From Bacteroidetes bacterium UBA7662 (lineage in GTDB: Bacteria; Bacteroidota; Bacteroidia; UBA7662), in NCBI GenBank assembly GCA_002483345.1, contig DLHS01000014.1, positions 1 to 64,000 of the forward strand: a stretch of DNA of 64,000 nt. Reading direction: 5' to 3'. The first letter of the stretch is position 1, and every line of letters begins with the position of its first letter. This document shows, in pieces, positions 25,853 through 35,925 of the stretch. The position numbers were made by a program, and so were the translations under genes. Below the pieces are notes generated by a model. That model was not told where the DNA came from and searched no databases. It worked only from the letters and a program-made list of their open reading frames with translations.

Positions 25853-27826
25853 ATGTTATTCGATCGCAGGCATTATTCCGACGACCATTTGCGCGGGCTT
25901 TACGAGGGGCTTTTACTGCCCCGCATGATTGAAGAAAAAATGCTTGTTTTGCTGCGTCAGGGCAAGGTAAGCAAATGGTTTTCAGGCATTGGTCAGGAGG
26001 CGATTGCCGTCGGTGCCACCATGGCCCTCGATGCAGATGAATACATCATGCCCCTGCACCGGAATCTGGGTGTTTTTACCGGCCGGGGAATGGACTTAGG
26101 GCAGCTTTTTGCACAGTTTCAGGGGAAATTCAAAGGGTTTTCAAAAGGAAGGGAGCGTTCTTTTCACTTCGGAAGTAACCCGCACCACATTGTTGGTATG
26201 ATTTCGCATTTAGGGCCCCAGCTCGCCATTGCCGATGGGATTTCCCTGGCACATAAAATAAGTGGTGACAAAAAAATCAGCCTTGCTTTCAGCGGAGACG
26301 GAGGGAGCAGCGAAGGTGATTTTCACGAAGCGCTGAATGTTGCGGCAGTATGGGAGCTGCCGGTCATCTTTCTGATCGAAAACAACGGATACGGGCTTTC
26401 AACCCCTTCCAATGAGCAGTTTCGCTGCAAGCAGTTTATCGACAAAGGGATAGGCTACGGTATGGAGGCCGTTCAGATCGACGGGAATAACATACTGGAT
26501 GTGTACCAAACGGTTTCTGACCTGGCCGCATCGATGCGGGAAAACCCCAGGCCTGTATTGCTGGAATGTATCACCTTCCGGATGCGGGGACACGAAGAAG
26601 CTTCAGGCACCAAGTATGTTCCGCAGGAATTGTTTGACTTGTGGGGGCAGAAAGACCCGGTGGAGAATTATGAAAAGTATCTCCGCCAACTTGGCGTGAT
26701 AGATGATGCCTATGTAACCGCAGCCCGCAAAAAATTCCAACAGCAAATAGAAGCAGGACTTCAGTTCGCCTTTAATGAACCCGAGATAGCGCCGGATACC
26801 CATTATGAACTGACGGATGTTTATGCACCGTATGTGCAGCAAGTCACCACGGCCACGGGTCCTGTTTCCGAAAAAAGGCTGGTTGATGCCATCTCCGATG
26901 GTTTGAGGCAGGCCATGGAGAAACACGACAAACTGGTACTGATGGGACAGGACATCGCCGAATACGGAGGTGTTTTTAAGATTACACAGGGTTTTGTAGA
27001 ACTTTTTGGCAAAGACAGGGTGCGTAACACCCCGCTATGTGAATCCGCAATACTGGGGGCAGCCCTCGGCTTATCCATTAAAGGGTACAAAGCCATGATG
27101 GAGATGCAGTTCGCAGACTTTGTAACCGTTGGATTTAATCAGATAGTAAATAACCTGGCTAAAATGCACTACCGTTGGGGCCAGCAGGCCGATGTGGTGG
27201 TTCGGATGCCAACAGGAGCAGGGGTAGGGGCAGGTCCTTTTCACTCCCAATCAAACGAAGCCTGGTTTTTTCATACACCAGGCCTGAAAATAGTTTATCC
27301 GTCTACACCGGAAGATGCCAAAGGTTTGTTGCTGGCAGCTTTTGAGGACCCCAATCCATATTTGTTTTTTGAACACAAAGCATTGTACCGCTCTGTCAGC
27401 GGCCAGGTTCCGGATGGCTATTATACCCTGCCGATTGGCAAGGCTCGCATAGCCCGGGAGGGGGAGGAGGTTACCGTAGTGACCTATGGCGCGGCGGTGC
27501 ATTGGGCTATTGAAGAAGCAGCTTCCGGGATGTATGATATGGAAATCATAGACTTGAGAACATTACTCCCGTGGGATAAGGAAACAGTCTTTGCCTCTGT
27601 CAGAAAAACAGGGCGTGTCATTGTTTTACATGAAGATTCTTTGACCGGAGGAATAGGAGGAGAGATAGCTGCCTGTATTGCCGAGGAGTGTTTTCAGGTG
27701 CTCGACGCACCTGTTGTTAGATCGGGTGCCCTAGATACGCCCGTCCCGTTTTCTGTGGTGCTCGAACAGAATTTTTTGGGTAGAGACCGATTTAAAAACA
27801 AATTAAAGTCTTTGATGGATTACTGA
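25853..27826 (+). CDS. Fused alpha/beta 2-oxoacid dehydrogenase E1
   Basis: A 657-residue fusion of E1 alpha (1 to about 325) and E1 beta (about 340-657) of the branched-chain 2-oxoacid/pyruvate dehydrogenase type. The ThDP-binding motif is SGDGGSSEGDFHEALN through ENNGYG; the beta half has the GQDIAEYGGVFKITQG and VRMPTGAGVGAGPFHSQ segments. It decarboxylates a 2-oxoacid and transfers the acyl group to lipoyl-E2. Such fusions are common in Bacteroidota and most resemble branched-chain 2-oxoacid enzymes; substrate is not certain. E2 and E3 genes are not in the window. It begins eleven bases after lutB. Confidence 0.9.
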   Translation: MLFDRRHYSDDHLRGLYEGLLLPRMIEEKMLVLLRQGKVSKWFSGIGQEAIAVGATMALDADEYIMPLHRNLGVFTGRGMDLGQLFAQFQGKFKGFSKGRERSFHFGSNPHHIVGMISHLGPQLAIADGISLAHKISGDKKISLAFSGDGGSSEGDFHEALNVAAVWELPVIFLIENNGYGLSTPSNEQFRCKQFIDKGIGYGMEAVQIDGNNILDVYQTVSDLAASMRENPRPVLLECITFRMRGHEEASGTKYVPQELFDLWGQKDPVENYEKYLRQLGVIDDAYVTAARKKFQQQIEAGLQFAFNEPEIAPDTHYELTDVYAPYVQQVTTATGPVSEKRLVDAISDGLRQAMEKHDKLVLMGQDIAEYGGVFKITQGFVELFGKDRVRNTPLCESAILGAALGLSIKGYKAMMEMQFADFVTVGFNQIVNNLAKMHYRWGQQADVVVRMPTGAGVGAGPFHSQSNEAWFFHTPGLKIVYPSTPEDAKGLLLAAFEDPNPYLFFEHKALYRSVSGQVPDGYYTLPIGKARIAREGEEVTVVTYGAAVHWAIEEAASGMYDMEIIDLRTLLPWDKETVFASVRKTGRVIVLHEDSLTGGIGGEIAACIAEECFQVLDAPVVRSGALDTPVPFSVVLEQNFLGRDRFKNKLKSLMDY

Positions 27827-27874
27827 TTGTAGGCGGCTTTCTATAAATTAGCGAGATAAACTGTTTCTCGCCCG

Positions 27875-30800
27875 ATGGTAAAACGTCTATGCACGCTTGC
27901 TTTTCTGCTCTTTAGTACTTTTTCAGTATATGCCCAATTGCCTCCCGGGGTCAATATGCGGTTTTTTACGAGCTTTGAAAACCCTAATCCTTTCGATAGC
28001 ACCACCTCGGCCTTCACGGGTCCGAATGCAAGTTCTTTCTCTGTAGAAACCACTTTAAGTAGTCCTGCCGGAGGACAATCGGTGCGGTCTATGCTAGGTG
28101 CCCAATCTACCATAACCCTTACAACCCACCCGGTTTCAACCCTGGGGCAAACCAAGGTTTGGTTTGATTTTAACCACATTGCCAAAGTAGCTTCCGAGGA
28201 ACAGGCACAAGTGCAGATTTCGATCGACGGTGGTAACAACTGGACGAATCTGAGCGTAACCAATTGTAATTATCTGGGTGCAGCGCTGGCTTTCAGGACA
28301 AGGAATTCATTTGCTGAGTTTGATTACAGTACCTGGGATGTTTTGAATCCTGCCGCGGTGCCACTCAATACCTGGTGGAAACATGAAAGATTCGATGTGT
28401 CTTACATCGCTGCCAATCAGGCGGATGTTCGTTTTCGCTTCCGTCTTCAGGACGGCGGACTTCCGGGAGCAGGTTCTCCTCCCCGTTATGGCTGGCTGAT
28501 CGACAGTGTCATGATTACTTCTGCTTTTTCGGAACTTGTTCCTCCGGTTATCAATCATACCCCTCTTACCGGAAATCAATACCAGATTGACAATGCCATA
28601 TTTGCAACCATTAATGATGGCCCGGGTTGTGATACCACGGGTATACTCAATACCTGGGCATTCTTTACCAACAACAATGGCCCTCTCGACTCTGTAGAGC
28701 TGATTCGGGTAGGAACCTCGCTGATCTGGAGAGATAGTATTGCCCGTCCGCAGGTAGCAGATGGGGATACAGTTTGTTATTACCTGCGTTCCAAAGACTC
28801 ATCTCCTAACCAAAACATCCGGTATTTCCCGAATCAGTCAAATCCGGGTGACAGCTGTATCTCTTACATCGTATCCGGCCCGCCATTGTTAAATCATACG
28901 CCTTTTTTAGGTGTGCAGTTTTCTGCCGGACCATTTGTGGTTACCGCATCATCTAGTGATGCCTCCGGCATAGACTCTGTTTTGCTGTTTTACAGCATCA
29001 ACGGAGGGGCATGGCAACTGAAAAGGATGAATCCCGGAGCTAATAATAGCTACAGCGATACCATTTTTGTAATAGATGGTGATACGATAGATTATTATCT
29101 GGAATCAGTTGATTTGAGTTTACGCCGTTTCAGAACCCGTATTCCGGATACTGCCTGGACTTTTATCGCCTCCGGACCACCAACCATTACTTGGCCGACC
29201 GCTTTTGCCCAATGCCCGATTTTCCTTGGAGGTATTTTTGAATCGCCCCCCTTTAATATAGGAGTTCAGATAACCGATGCCAGCCGCATCGATACGGCCT
29301 TCCTGTATTATACCATTAACAATGGCCCTCTCGATTCAGTCGGTATGACCAGGATAACGACACCTGGTTTTTGCAACTGGAGCGGGGCGATACCAGTGGC
29401 GGCAAATGAAGACACTATTTGTTATTATGTAACTGCTTACGACTCATCGGTCAGAAACAACTATCGCAGTGATCCGGATACAAGTTGTCGTCAGTTTGTG
29501 GTTTTATCAGGTATCAAACCTAACTACAACGACGATTTGGAGAGTATTCCGCTCTGGAATGCTTCTTTGGGAACACCGAGTGCGCCGGATGGCTGGGTTT
29601 TAGGCACACCTGCCAAAAGTAATATCAATGCAACCCGTACAGGCACAAAAGCCTGGGTAGTAGGTCCGCTTAACAGCGATTATGCTGGTAATGCGTTCTA
29701 TTATCTGGAGTCGCCGGTATTCGATTTCTCTGATGCTGAAAACCCTACCTTGTCGTTCTGGATGTGGAGAAACATCAGCGATGGTCTTACCGGTGGTGAC
29801 GCATTGTGGATAGAGTATACAACCAATATCTATGCGCCTGTCTGGACAAAACTGACCGCGGGATTGGGAATTTCAAATAACTGGTACAATAAGATCAATG
29901 CAATTCCGGCCCTTCCGGGTACTGCCGGAGGATTCTGGGATGGCAGCACCAATGGGTATCAAAAATCGGAAATAAGGCTTACCGCGCCGGTTTTCCAAAA
30001 TAACCCTAACAAACTCAAATTCAGATTTGTCTTCCGTTCCACACCTACTTTCCACGCAAATGGTGTTGCCATCGATGATATCAGCATTACCCGACCGGTT
30101 CCGGTGGACGTAAACGTTTTACGTGTTGTAAGTAGCTCGCCACCTACACAAGCCTTTGCCGGAACGCAGGTGATAAGCGGAAATCCGTTCAACTTTGGTG
30201 TAACCATCCGGAATTTCGGACAGGTTGCCCTGGATACTGTTCCGATGGTTTGGGAACTGAATGGTCTAAGAGATACCACCATTTTGTATCTGGGCCCCTT
30301 GGCAGTAAACCGGGATACCACACTTATGCTGGATTCAGTTCGGGGTGGTACCATTAATTGCTGGTCAGACATCAAAGTATGGTCTGCCAAATTGGATGAT
30401 ACCAATCAGCTGAATGACACCACCTTGACCAATGTCTACGGTATTCCGACCGTAAGATTCCCTTATCTCGAGAATTTTGACTCGACAGCCGCCTGTAACT
30501 GGTTGCCTCTGGCTATCGGAAGCAATAATATGCCGTGGGAGCGGGGTACACCTGCCAAAGCGACGATTAATGCTTCGTTCAGTACGCCTAATGCCTGGGT
30601 GACTGATTTGGATGCCAATCCGATTGCGAATTCGCAAGGATATCTGTATTCACCACTTTTTGATTTAAGCAAATCTGTCAATGGTTTGTTAAGTGTTCGC
30701 CTGCATCGCCGGTTTGCAGCGGGGTCTGGGTTGCGTATTACTTATTCGAATGAGAACAATAATGGCCCGTGGCTGCCCCTTGGCATACTCAATGATCCGA

Positions 30801-33514
30801 ACCGGAATTCAAGCAACTGGTACAATGCCAATGTCGCAATTGCGGCGCAAACAGGCCCGGCATTCGGTGGGGTGAGTACAACAGGCTATTCTGAACACAT
30901 CCTGGAATTGCCTTCGGACTTTAACTATCGGGCTAACAGGGTTCGTTTCAGGGTAGAGTTTGGAACACTTACCACCGTTTCGGAGGGTGTTGCCTTTGAT
31001 GATTTCCATCTGTATTCTCCTCCTGCCGTGGATGTAAATTTATTGGCCATTACCCGCCCGGTAGCTTGTCCGGATAGCCTGGATGCCAGTGATACCATTC
31101 AGGTGCTTGTCAAGAACAGCGGCACGGATACTTTGCGTGGCATATCTTTCGATTATCGTTTCAGGCATTTTTCAGGTACAACTGTCCAGGGAACGCCGTT
31201 TACTGCCCCCGATACCCTCGTGCCTGCGGCGACCAAAAGTATTACCTTCCCGGCTTTCCCATCACCGCCTAACGCGCCTTACGGGGATTATACCCTGGAG
31301 GTTTACGCAGTACAGGCAAACGATGGCAGGAGAATCAATGATACGCTTACCAGGTGTGTCAAAACAATACCACCTGTTGACCTGATCATGTCAAGCGTAA
31401 TTGATCCGCTACCCACTTTGTGTTATCCTGCAGGTTTTGTCAATGTGAAATTTGTGGTCAGAAATGTTGGTAACAACACTGCGGCTACCTACAATGCTTA
31501 CTATAAACTGGATACGCTGCCGCCCGTAATGGAGGTGATTAACCGCCCGCTTGCATCCAATGCATATGATACAATCAGCATGACAGTGCCTTTGCGGATA
31601 CCTGTAGGGCCTGCTTCATTGATGGTTTATGTGAATTCAACACAGGACGGCAAACAATTCAACGACAGCAGCAGGGTTGATCTGGAAGGGTTGGTTCCTT
31701 ATGATTTGCCTTATCGCGAAACAAATGAGTCATTCCCTGCGGGTTCTCAGGTACCTTATTGCCATCAGATTGTGTTCAACGCCGCTGGTACACCGGTTGG
31801 AAAAATTGAAATCATCAATAATGTCAATTCTCCAAGCAATCCATCCGATAAAGTTATTCTGATGGGTACCGCCTCCAGCGGGTCTACTGCCTGGACACAA
31901 CCTACGAATCCGTGGGATCCTGCGTTCCAGCCTTTCTTCCTGACCCGCATGGTATTACCGGTAATAACCGATGCGCGTCCGAACATCCACCTGCGTTTCA
32001 GGTTGCTGCAGATTGCAGGTACAAACAACAACTTTACATACCTGCGTGTATTGGCCAATGGTGTTGAGGTGAACAGGTTCCAGCCAACAGCCGCTACCCC
32101 TGCGACCAATCCATTTGCAACCATCGATCTGGATTTGACCAGTTTCTATACCGTCGGTGATCCGCTCATTATTGAGTTCCAGTCGAAATGCCGCTATTCA
32201 TTCCTGCAAACCGGTACCAACCGGAATGGTAACCTGATTGATGATATCACCGTTTATCATTCAGTAACCAATTCGGCAAACATTGAGGAGATTACCTATA
32301 CACCACCGTTCCCGACAGCGAATACGCCGGTAACCATCCGCGCTAAAATCAGAAATACCGGTCAGGCAGTTCTGAACAGCGTTACAGTTGCCGCAGATGT
32401 ACGTGGAACAGCCCTTCAGACCATTAATTTCCAGCCGGGAATTGCTTTCCTGGAGGATTCCGTACTGGTATTCAATACCACTTTCCTGCCGCTCGTCGGA
32501 TCGAATGAAGTGTGTGTGGTTACCTCGCAACCTAACGGCCAACCCGATGCGTATACTTTGGATGATTCGCTTTGTCTGGATGCCATCGGCTTTGATCTGG
32601 TAACCAATTATCCTTATTGCAACGACTTTGACCAGAATCAGCCACCCTGGCTTACCCTGAATCCGTTTACTTTAAGGGCAGCTACCAGTACCTGGAAGTT
32701 CGGAACGCCTCAGAAAGGCCACATAAACGGCCCGTCCAGCGGACCCAATGCCTGGTATATCGGGGCTGACAGTTTGTATGGCATACTGGAGAATTCTGCC
32801 TTGTATACGCCTATTTTCACCCTTGAGGCAGATAGTTGTTACCGTGTAGAGTTTAAGAGTAAGTGGCTCACCGACTTCTTCAACAACGACACCACCGAAG
32901 CTCCTTTGGGAGGCGATGGAGGTACCTTCGAATATTCGACAGACGGTGGTTCCAGCTGGGATTTCCTGGGAGCAATCGACTCTATTGATTGGTATGTAAG
33001 CTATGTGCAGGCCATGCTTGTTCAGGGAAGTGTTCCTTTCCTGCCAGGTTTGGGATGGTCAGGCAAGTCCCCTGACAATTACGTCACACTGAGTCATCCG
33101 TTCAGTTCTGCAAGCGCAAATCAAGTGCTGTTCCGCTTCCGTTTTGCTTCCGACAACGGTTTCAACGGAGAAGGCTGGTCTATTGACGACTTCTGTTTTG
33201 TGAAGGTTGCAGGCCCTTGTGCTCCGCTTTCAACACCGCAATTGTTCACCGCTGATTTTGATGTAAAACAGAATTATCCGAATCCTTTTGACCGAACTAC
33301 CACCATTGAGTATAAAATTCCGGCAGCAGGCAAGGTCAACATTCAAGTCCGGGATATGATCGGCAGAATTGTTTCCAGCTATCCGCAGGGTATGCAGGGT
33401 GAGGGTGAATACCGGACAGAAATAGATCTCGGTAACCTGAATGCCGGTGTATATTTCTACACCGTAAGTTTCGGTGGTCAGCAGATCACCAAAAAGATGG
33501 TTATCAGTAAATAG
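27875..33514 (+). CDS. Giant T9SS-sorted surface protein with jelly-roll and CARDB-like modules
   Basis: A 1879-residue exported protein with signal peptide (MVKRLCTLAFLLFSTFSVYAQ) and a type A C-terminal T9SS sorting domain (last 80 residues: KQNYPNPFDRTTTIEYKIP ... NAGVYFYTV ... KKMVISK). Three copies of a module beginning G-T-P-x-K-x-x-I-N and continuing with A-W and a Y-L/Y-S-P-x-F segment start near residues 571, 888 and 1607; these look MAM/jelly-roll-like. At least four CARDB-like segments (VDVNVLRV, VDVNLLAI, VDLIMSSV, ANIEEITY, each followed by x-N-x-G) lie between. Probably adhesin-like or matrix-related, without a visible catalytic site. A strong terminator follows. Confidence 0.88.
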   Translation: MVKRLCTLAFLLFSTFSVYAQLPPGVNMRFFTSFENPNPFDSTTSAFTGPNASSFSVETTLSSPAGGQSVRSMLGAQSTITLTTHPVSTLGQTKVWFDFNHIAKVASEEQAQVQISIDGGNNWTNLSVTNCNYLGAALAFRTRNSFAEFDYSTWDVLNPAAVPLNTWWKHERFDVSYIAANQADVRFRFRLQDGGLPGAGSPPRYGWLIDSVMITSAFSELVPPVINHTPLTGNQYQIDNAIFATINDGPGCDTTGILNTWAFFTNNNGPLDSVELIRVGTSLIWRDSIARPQVADGDTVCYYLRSKDSSPNQNIRYFPNQSNPGDSCISYIVSGPPLLNHTPFLGVQFSAGPFVVTASSSDASGIDSVLLFYSINGGAWQLKRMNPGANNSYSDTIFVIDGDTIDYYLESVDLSLRRFRTRIPDTAWTFIASGPPTITWPTAFAQCPIFLGGIFESPPFNIGVQITDASRIDTAFLYYTINNGPLDSVGMTRITTPGFCNWSGAIPVAANEDTICYYVTAYDSSVRNNYRSDPDTSCRQFVVLSGIKPNYNDDLESIPLWNASLGTPSAPDGWVLGTPAKSNINATRTGTKAWVVGPLNSDYAGNAFYYLESPVFDFSDAENPTLSFWMWRNISDGLTGGDALWIEYTTNIYAPVWTKLTAGLGISNNWYNKINAIPALPGTAGGFWDGSTNGYQKSEIRLTAPVFQNNPNKLKFRFVFRSTPTFHANGVAIDDISITRPVPVDVNVLRVVSSSPPTQAFAGTQVISGNPFNFGVTIRNFGQVALDTVPMVWELNGLRDTTILYLGPLAVNRDTTLMLDSVRGGTINCWSDIKVWSAKLDDTNQLNDTTLTNVYGIPTVRFPYLENFDSTAACNWLPLAIGSNNMPWERGTPAKATINASFSTPNAWVTDLDANPIANSQGYLYSPLFDLSKSVNGLLSVRLHRRFAAGSGLRITYSNENNNGPWLPLGILNDPNRNSSNWYNANVAIAAQTGPAFGGVSTTGYSEHILELPSDFNYRANRVRFRVEFGTLTTVSEGVAFDDFHLYSPPAVDVNLLAITRPVACPDSLDASDTIQVLVKNSGTDTLRGISFDYRFRHFSGTTVQGTPFTAPDTLVPAATKSITFPAFPSPPNAPYGDYTLEVYAVQANDGRRINDTLTRCVKTIPPVDLIMSSVIDPLPTLCYPAGFVNVKFVVRNVGNNTAATYNAYYKLDTLPPVMEVINRPLASNAYDTISMTVPLRIPVGPASLMVYVNSTQDGKQFNDSSRVDLEGLVPYDLPYRETNESFPAGSQVPYCHQIVFNAAGTPVGKIEIINNVNSPSNPSDKVILMGTASSGSTAWTQPTNPWDPAFQPFFLTRMVLPVITDARPNIHLRFRLLQIAGTNNNFTYLRVLANGVEVNRFQPTAATPATNPFATIDLDLTSFYTVGDPLIIEFQSKCRYSFLQTGTNRNGNLIDDITVYHSVTNSANIEEITYTPPFPTANTPVTIRAKIRNTGQAVLNSVTVAADVRGTALQTINFQPGIAFLEDSVLVFNTTFLPLVGSNEVCVVTSQPNGQPDAYTLDDSLCLDAIGFDLVTNYPYCNDFDQNQPPWLTLNPFTLRAATSTWKFGTPQKGHINGPSSGPNAWYIGADSLYGILENSALYTPIFTLEADSCYRVEFKSKWLTDFFNNDTTEAPLGGDGGTFEYSTDGGSSWDFLGAIDSIDWYVSYVQAMLVQGSVPFLPGLGWSGKSPDNYVTLSHPFSSASANQVLFRFRFASDNGFNGEGWSIDDFCFVKVAGPCAPLSTPQLFTADFDVKQNYPNPFDRTTTIEYKIPAAGKVNIQVRDMIGRIVSSYPQGMQGEGEYRTEIDLGNLNAGVYFYTVSFGGQQITKKMVISK

Positions 33515-33533
33515 TAACGCACAACCAAAAGGT

Positions 33534-33565
33534 AGGGCCCTGATGATTCAGGGCCTTATTTTTTT
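33534..33565 (+). terminator. Intrinsic terminator after the giant T9SS gene
   Basis: GGCCCTGA (33536-33543), loop TGAT, TCAGGGCC (33548-33555), extended by A-G/T-T, then TTATTTTTTT. A textbook rho-independent terminator. Confidence 0.85.
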
Positions 33566-33595
33566 AAGATACTTTTCTTTTTACAATAGAAACAG

Positions 33596-33603
33596 TATAT
33601 TTG
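33596..33603 (+). promoter_or_regulatory. -7 promoter box of rpmE2
   Basis: TATATTTG, a perfect TAnnTTTG match, 22 nt before the L31 ATG and downstream of the terminator. Confidence 0.7.
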
Positions 33604-33625
33604 CCATCCATTTGAAAGCAATATC

Positions 33626-33874
33626 ATGAAGAAGGGCATCCATCCGGAAAATTATCGTCAGGTCATATTCAAAGACATTTCTTGTGACTATGCCTTTATG
33701 ACACGGTCATCTATAGACACGAAAGACAGCATTGTATGGGAGGATGGCAAAGAATATCCCCTCATCAAACTGGAAATTTCTCACAAATCTCACCCGTTTT
33801 ATACTGGTAAACAGATGCTTATTGATACTGCAGGTCGTGTAGATAAATTCAACCAGCGTTACAAAAAGAAGTAA
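33626..33874 (+). CDS. rpmE2: 50S ribosomal protein L31 type B
   Basis: An 82-residue ribosomal protein. It starts MKKGIHPENYRQVIF, with the family's HPFYTGKQ and a final basic R-V-D-K-F segment. The zinc-binding CxxC pairs of type A L31 are absent (only one Cys), so it is the zinc-independent type B form. It is a single-gene unit with its own promoter box and terminator. Confidence 0.96.
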   Translation: MKKGIHPENYRQVIFKDISCDYAFMTRSSIDTKDSIVWEDGKEYPLIKLEISHKSHPFYTGKQMLIDTAGRVDKFNQRYKKK

Positions 33875-33893
33875 TCTGCTTCTCAAGTTTTAG

Positions 33894-33922
33894 AATCCGG
33901 CCTCGTGCCGGATTTTTTATTT
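33894..33922 (+). terminator. Intrinsic terminator after rpmE2
   Basis: AATCCGGC (33894-33901), loop CTCGT, GCCGGATT (33907-33914), then TTTTATTT. Perfect eight-pair stem with T-run. Confidence 0.9.
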
Positions 33923-33964
33923 CCGGTCTTCCCGGCTTTCAGCCCCTTCCCGTATTTTTAACCC

Positions 33965-35236
33965 ATGAGAAAATTCTTTTTCCTCCTGTTGTTCTGGACT
34001 ACTGCCGGGCATGCCCAGTTTGTAGATACGCTCACGGTCATGACCTATAACTTGTTGTATTACGGGGTGAATACCAGTTTCTGTACCACCGGAAACAACA
34101 ATGTAGCGACCAAAAACGGGCATCTTCAGACCATTTTTCAGCATACAAAACCAGATGTTCTGGGTGTTCAGGAGATGGGGGCTGTTTCTTATTCCGTCGG
34201 ACTGCTGCAGAACGTGCTTAATACCAACGGCATCACCTCCTGGAGCCGGGCTCCCTATACCAATACAAATGCCTCTAGCCTGGTATCGCTGTTATATTAC
34301 AATACCGATAAACTTACCTTTCAGCGTCACGACCCGGTTCCTACTGCAGGGCGTGACATTATCCTGTATCGCTTATACTACAACACCATTCCGCTTAACA
34401 ACGACACTATCTTTCTGAACTTTGCCGTCATGCATTTAAAGGCAGGAGGAACTAGCTCCGACCAGGCGCAAAGGGGTCAGGAAGCGCAAACACTGATGGA
34501 TTTTCTGAACAATCAGGGATTTAAAGGGAATCTTGTTATCATGGGAGACCTGAACGTCTCTTCTTCCTCTGAAAGCGGCTACCAGCATTTTGTGACGCAC
34601 CCCAACAATGCCATCCGGTTATATGACCCTGTTAACAGACCCGGCAACTGGTCGGCTAACAGCAGTTTTGCAGACATCCACACCCAGGCACCCACCATCA
34701 ACAGCAACGGTTGCACTTCAGGGGGTGGCATGGATGACAGGTATGACCATTTGCTGATTAACGATTACGTGCGTCAGGATTCAGGGAGGGTGGCGTATGT
34801 AGCCGGCTCTTACCTGGCGGTGGGCAACGATGGAATCCGTTACAATGGCGCTGTAAATTCTCCCAGCAATCAGCAGGTGCCCGTTCCCGTAGCCAATGCT
34901 CTTGCGGTGGCTTCTGATCACTTACCGGTGCGTTTGAAGCTCGCTATCGACTTGAGTGGTGATGTATCGGTACGCGGCCTTAAAAACACGCAGACTGCGC
35001 TGCGGTTTGCGGTGGCAGATGAGGAATTACTGATTTGGTCGGAACAACCCTTTTCCGGAGAATTCCGCCTGGTTGTAAGAGATTTGGCAGGTCGTTTGGT
35101 ACTGCAAAGGGCAATTACGCTTTCTGAGGGTCAATCGCAGGGGATTCCTGTTGATTTTATCGCTAAGGGGGTGTATGTCGTCAGCTGGACCGACGGTAAA
35201 TCTCAGGCAGGCTCAGGTCGTTTTATTCGGCCTTAG
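33965..35236 (+). CDS. Secreted endonuclease/exonuclease/phosphatase-fold protein, likely T9SS cargo
   Basis: A 423-residue exported protein with signal peptide (MRKFFFLLLFWTTAGHAQ). The EEP fold is marked by MTYNLLYYG (Asn), DVLGVQEMG (catalytic Glu), VMHLKAGG, VIMGDLNVSS (Asp/Asn), DDRYDHLLI and a final SDHLPVRL His. The last 80 residues (LLIWSEQPFSGEFRLVVRDL ... GVYVVSW ... GRFIRP) resemble a T9SS sorting domain, though weaker than that of the preceding giant protein. It could be a nuclease or phosphodiesterase at the cell surface. Its 3' end overlaps the convergent engB by 14 bases. Confidence 0.85.
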   Translation: MRKFFFLLLFWTTAGHAQFVDTLTVMTYNLLYYGVNTSFCTTGNNNVATKNGHLQTIFQHTKPDVLGVQEMGAVSYSVGLLQNVLNTNGITSWSRAPYTNTNASSLVSLLYYNTDKLTFQRHDPVPTAGRDIILYRLYYNTIPLNNDTIFLNFAVMHLKAGGTSSDQAQRGQEAQTLMDFLNNQGFKGNLVIMGDLNVSSSSESGYQHFVTHPNNAIRLYDPVNRPGNWSANSSFADIHTQAPTINSNGCTSGGGMDDRYDHLLINDYVRQDSGRVAYVAGSYLAVGNDGIRYNGAVNSPSNQQVPVPVANALAVASDHLPVRLKLAIDLSGDVSVRGLKNTQTALRFAVADEELLIWSEQPFSGEFRLVVRDLAGRLVLQRAITLSEGQSQGIPVDFIAKGVYVVSWTDGKSQAGSGRFIRP

Positions 35237-35840
35237 GTTGTTGGGCGTAGCTCAGGTTACATTGTTCGATGAAAGCCAGTATTTCCTCTTTCCCCTTTTC
35301 AGTGTTGGCTGAAGTTAGGTGGATGGCCGGGAGATCGTCCCAATGTTCAAGCATGGATTTTCTGAATGCAGCTACATTGGTTTGAATAGCAGAGGAACCC
35401 AGTTTGTCGGTTTTGGTGACAGCAATGACGAAGGGTACGCCATATTCTCCCAAACGATTGGCAAAATCAAGGTCGTTTTGCTGTGGCGGGAGCCGGCCGT
35501 CGATCAGCAGGAAGATACAGACCAGGTTTTCGCGTTTGGTGAGGTAGTGCCGGATCATCTTTTCCCAGTCTTCCCGCTTGCCTTTGGATACTTTGGCATA
35601 GCCATAACCCGGTAAATCGACCAGATACCATTTTTCATTGATGATAAAATGGTTGATAAGCTGGGTTTTTCCTGGTTTGGCAGAGGTTTTGGCGAGACTT
35701 TTCTGGCCGGTAAGCATGTTAATCAGGGAAGATTTACCCACGTTGGAGCGGCCGATGAAGGCATATTCCGGCTTGTCAGAAGCCGGAAGCTCACTCATTT
35801 TGGCACTGCTTTTTTCGAAACGACAGCTTTTAATCTTCAT
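35223..35840 (-). CDS. engB: Ribosome biogenesis GTP-binding protein EngB/YsxC
   Basis: A 205-residue TrmE-Era-EngA-EngB GTPase required for 50S assembly. G1 is GRSNVGKSS, G2 includes KPGKTQ, G3 is DLPGYGYAKV, G4 is TKTDK and G5 is TSANTEKG. Length is typical. It diverges from ubiE, with 85 bases between the starts. Confidence 0.96.
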   Translation of the reverse strand: MKIKSCRFEKSSAKMSELPASDKPEYAFIGRSNVGKSSLINMLTGQKSLAKTSAKPGKTQLINHFIINEKWYLVDLPGYGYAKVSKGKREDWEKMIRHYLTKRENLVCIFLLIDGRLPPQQNDLDFANRLGEYGVPFVIAVTKTDKLGSSAIQTNVAAFRKSMLEHWDDLPAIHLTSANTEKGKEEILAFIEQCNLSYAQQPKAE

Positions 35841-35902
35841 ACTGCAAAGAAAGGGAAAAAGAAGGGGCGCTGTACGCGAAACAAAGGGCGGCAGGCTTTG
35901 TC

Positions 35903-35910
35903 TATATTTG
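35903..35910 (+). promoter_or_regulatory. -7 promoter box of ubiE-porT operon
   Basis: TATATTTG, a perfect TAnnTTTG match, 15 nt before the ATG at 35926. It supports that start over a longer open frame that runs back through engB. Confidence 0.7.
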
Positions 35911-35925
35911 CAACAAATTCAGAAA

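Noticed and set aside
35638..35925. N-terminal extension of ubiE
   Set aside because: It is antisense to engB, and the promoter box at 35903 lies after it.
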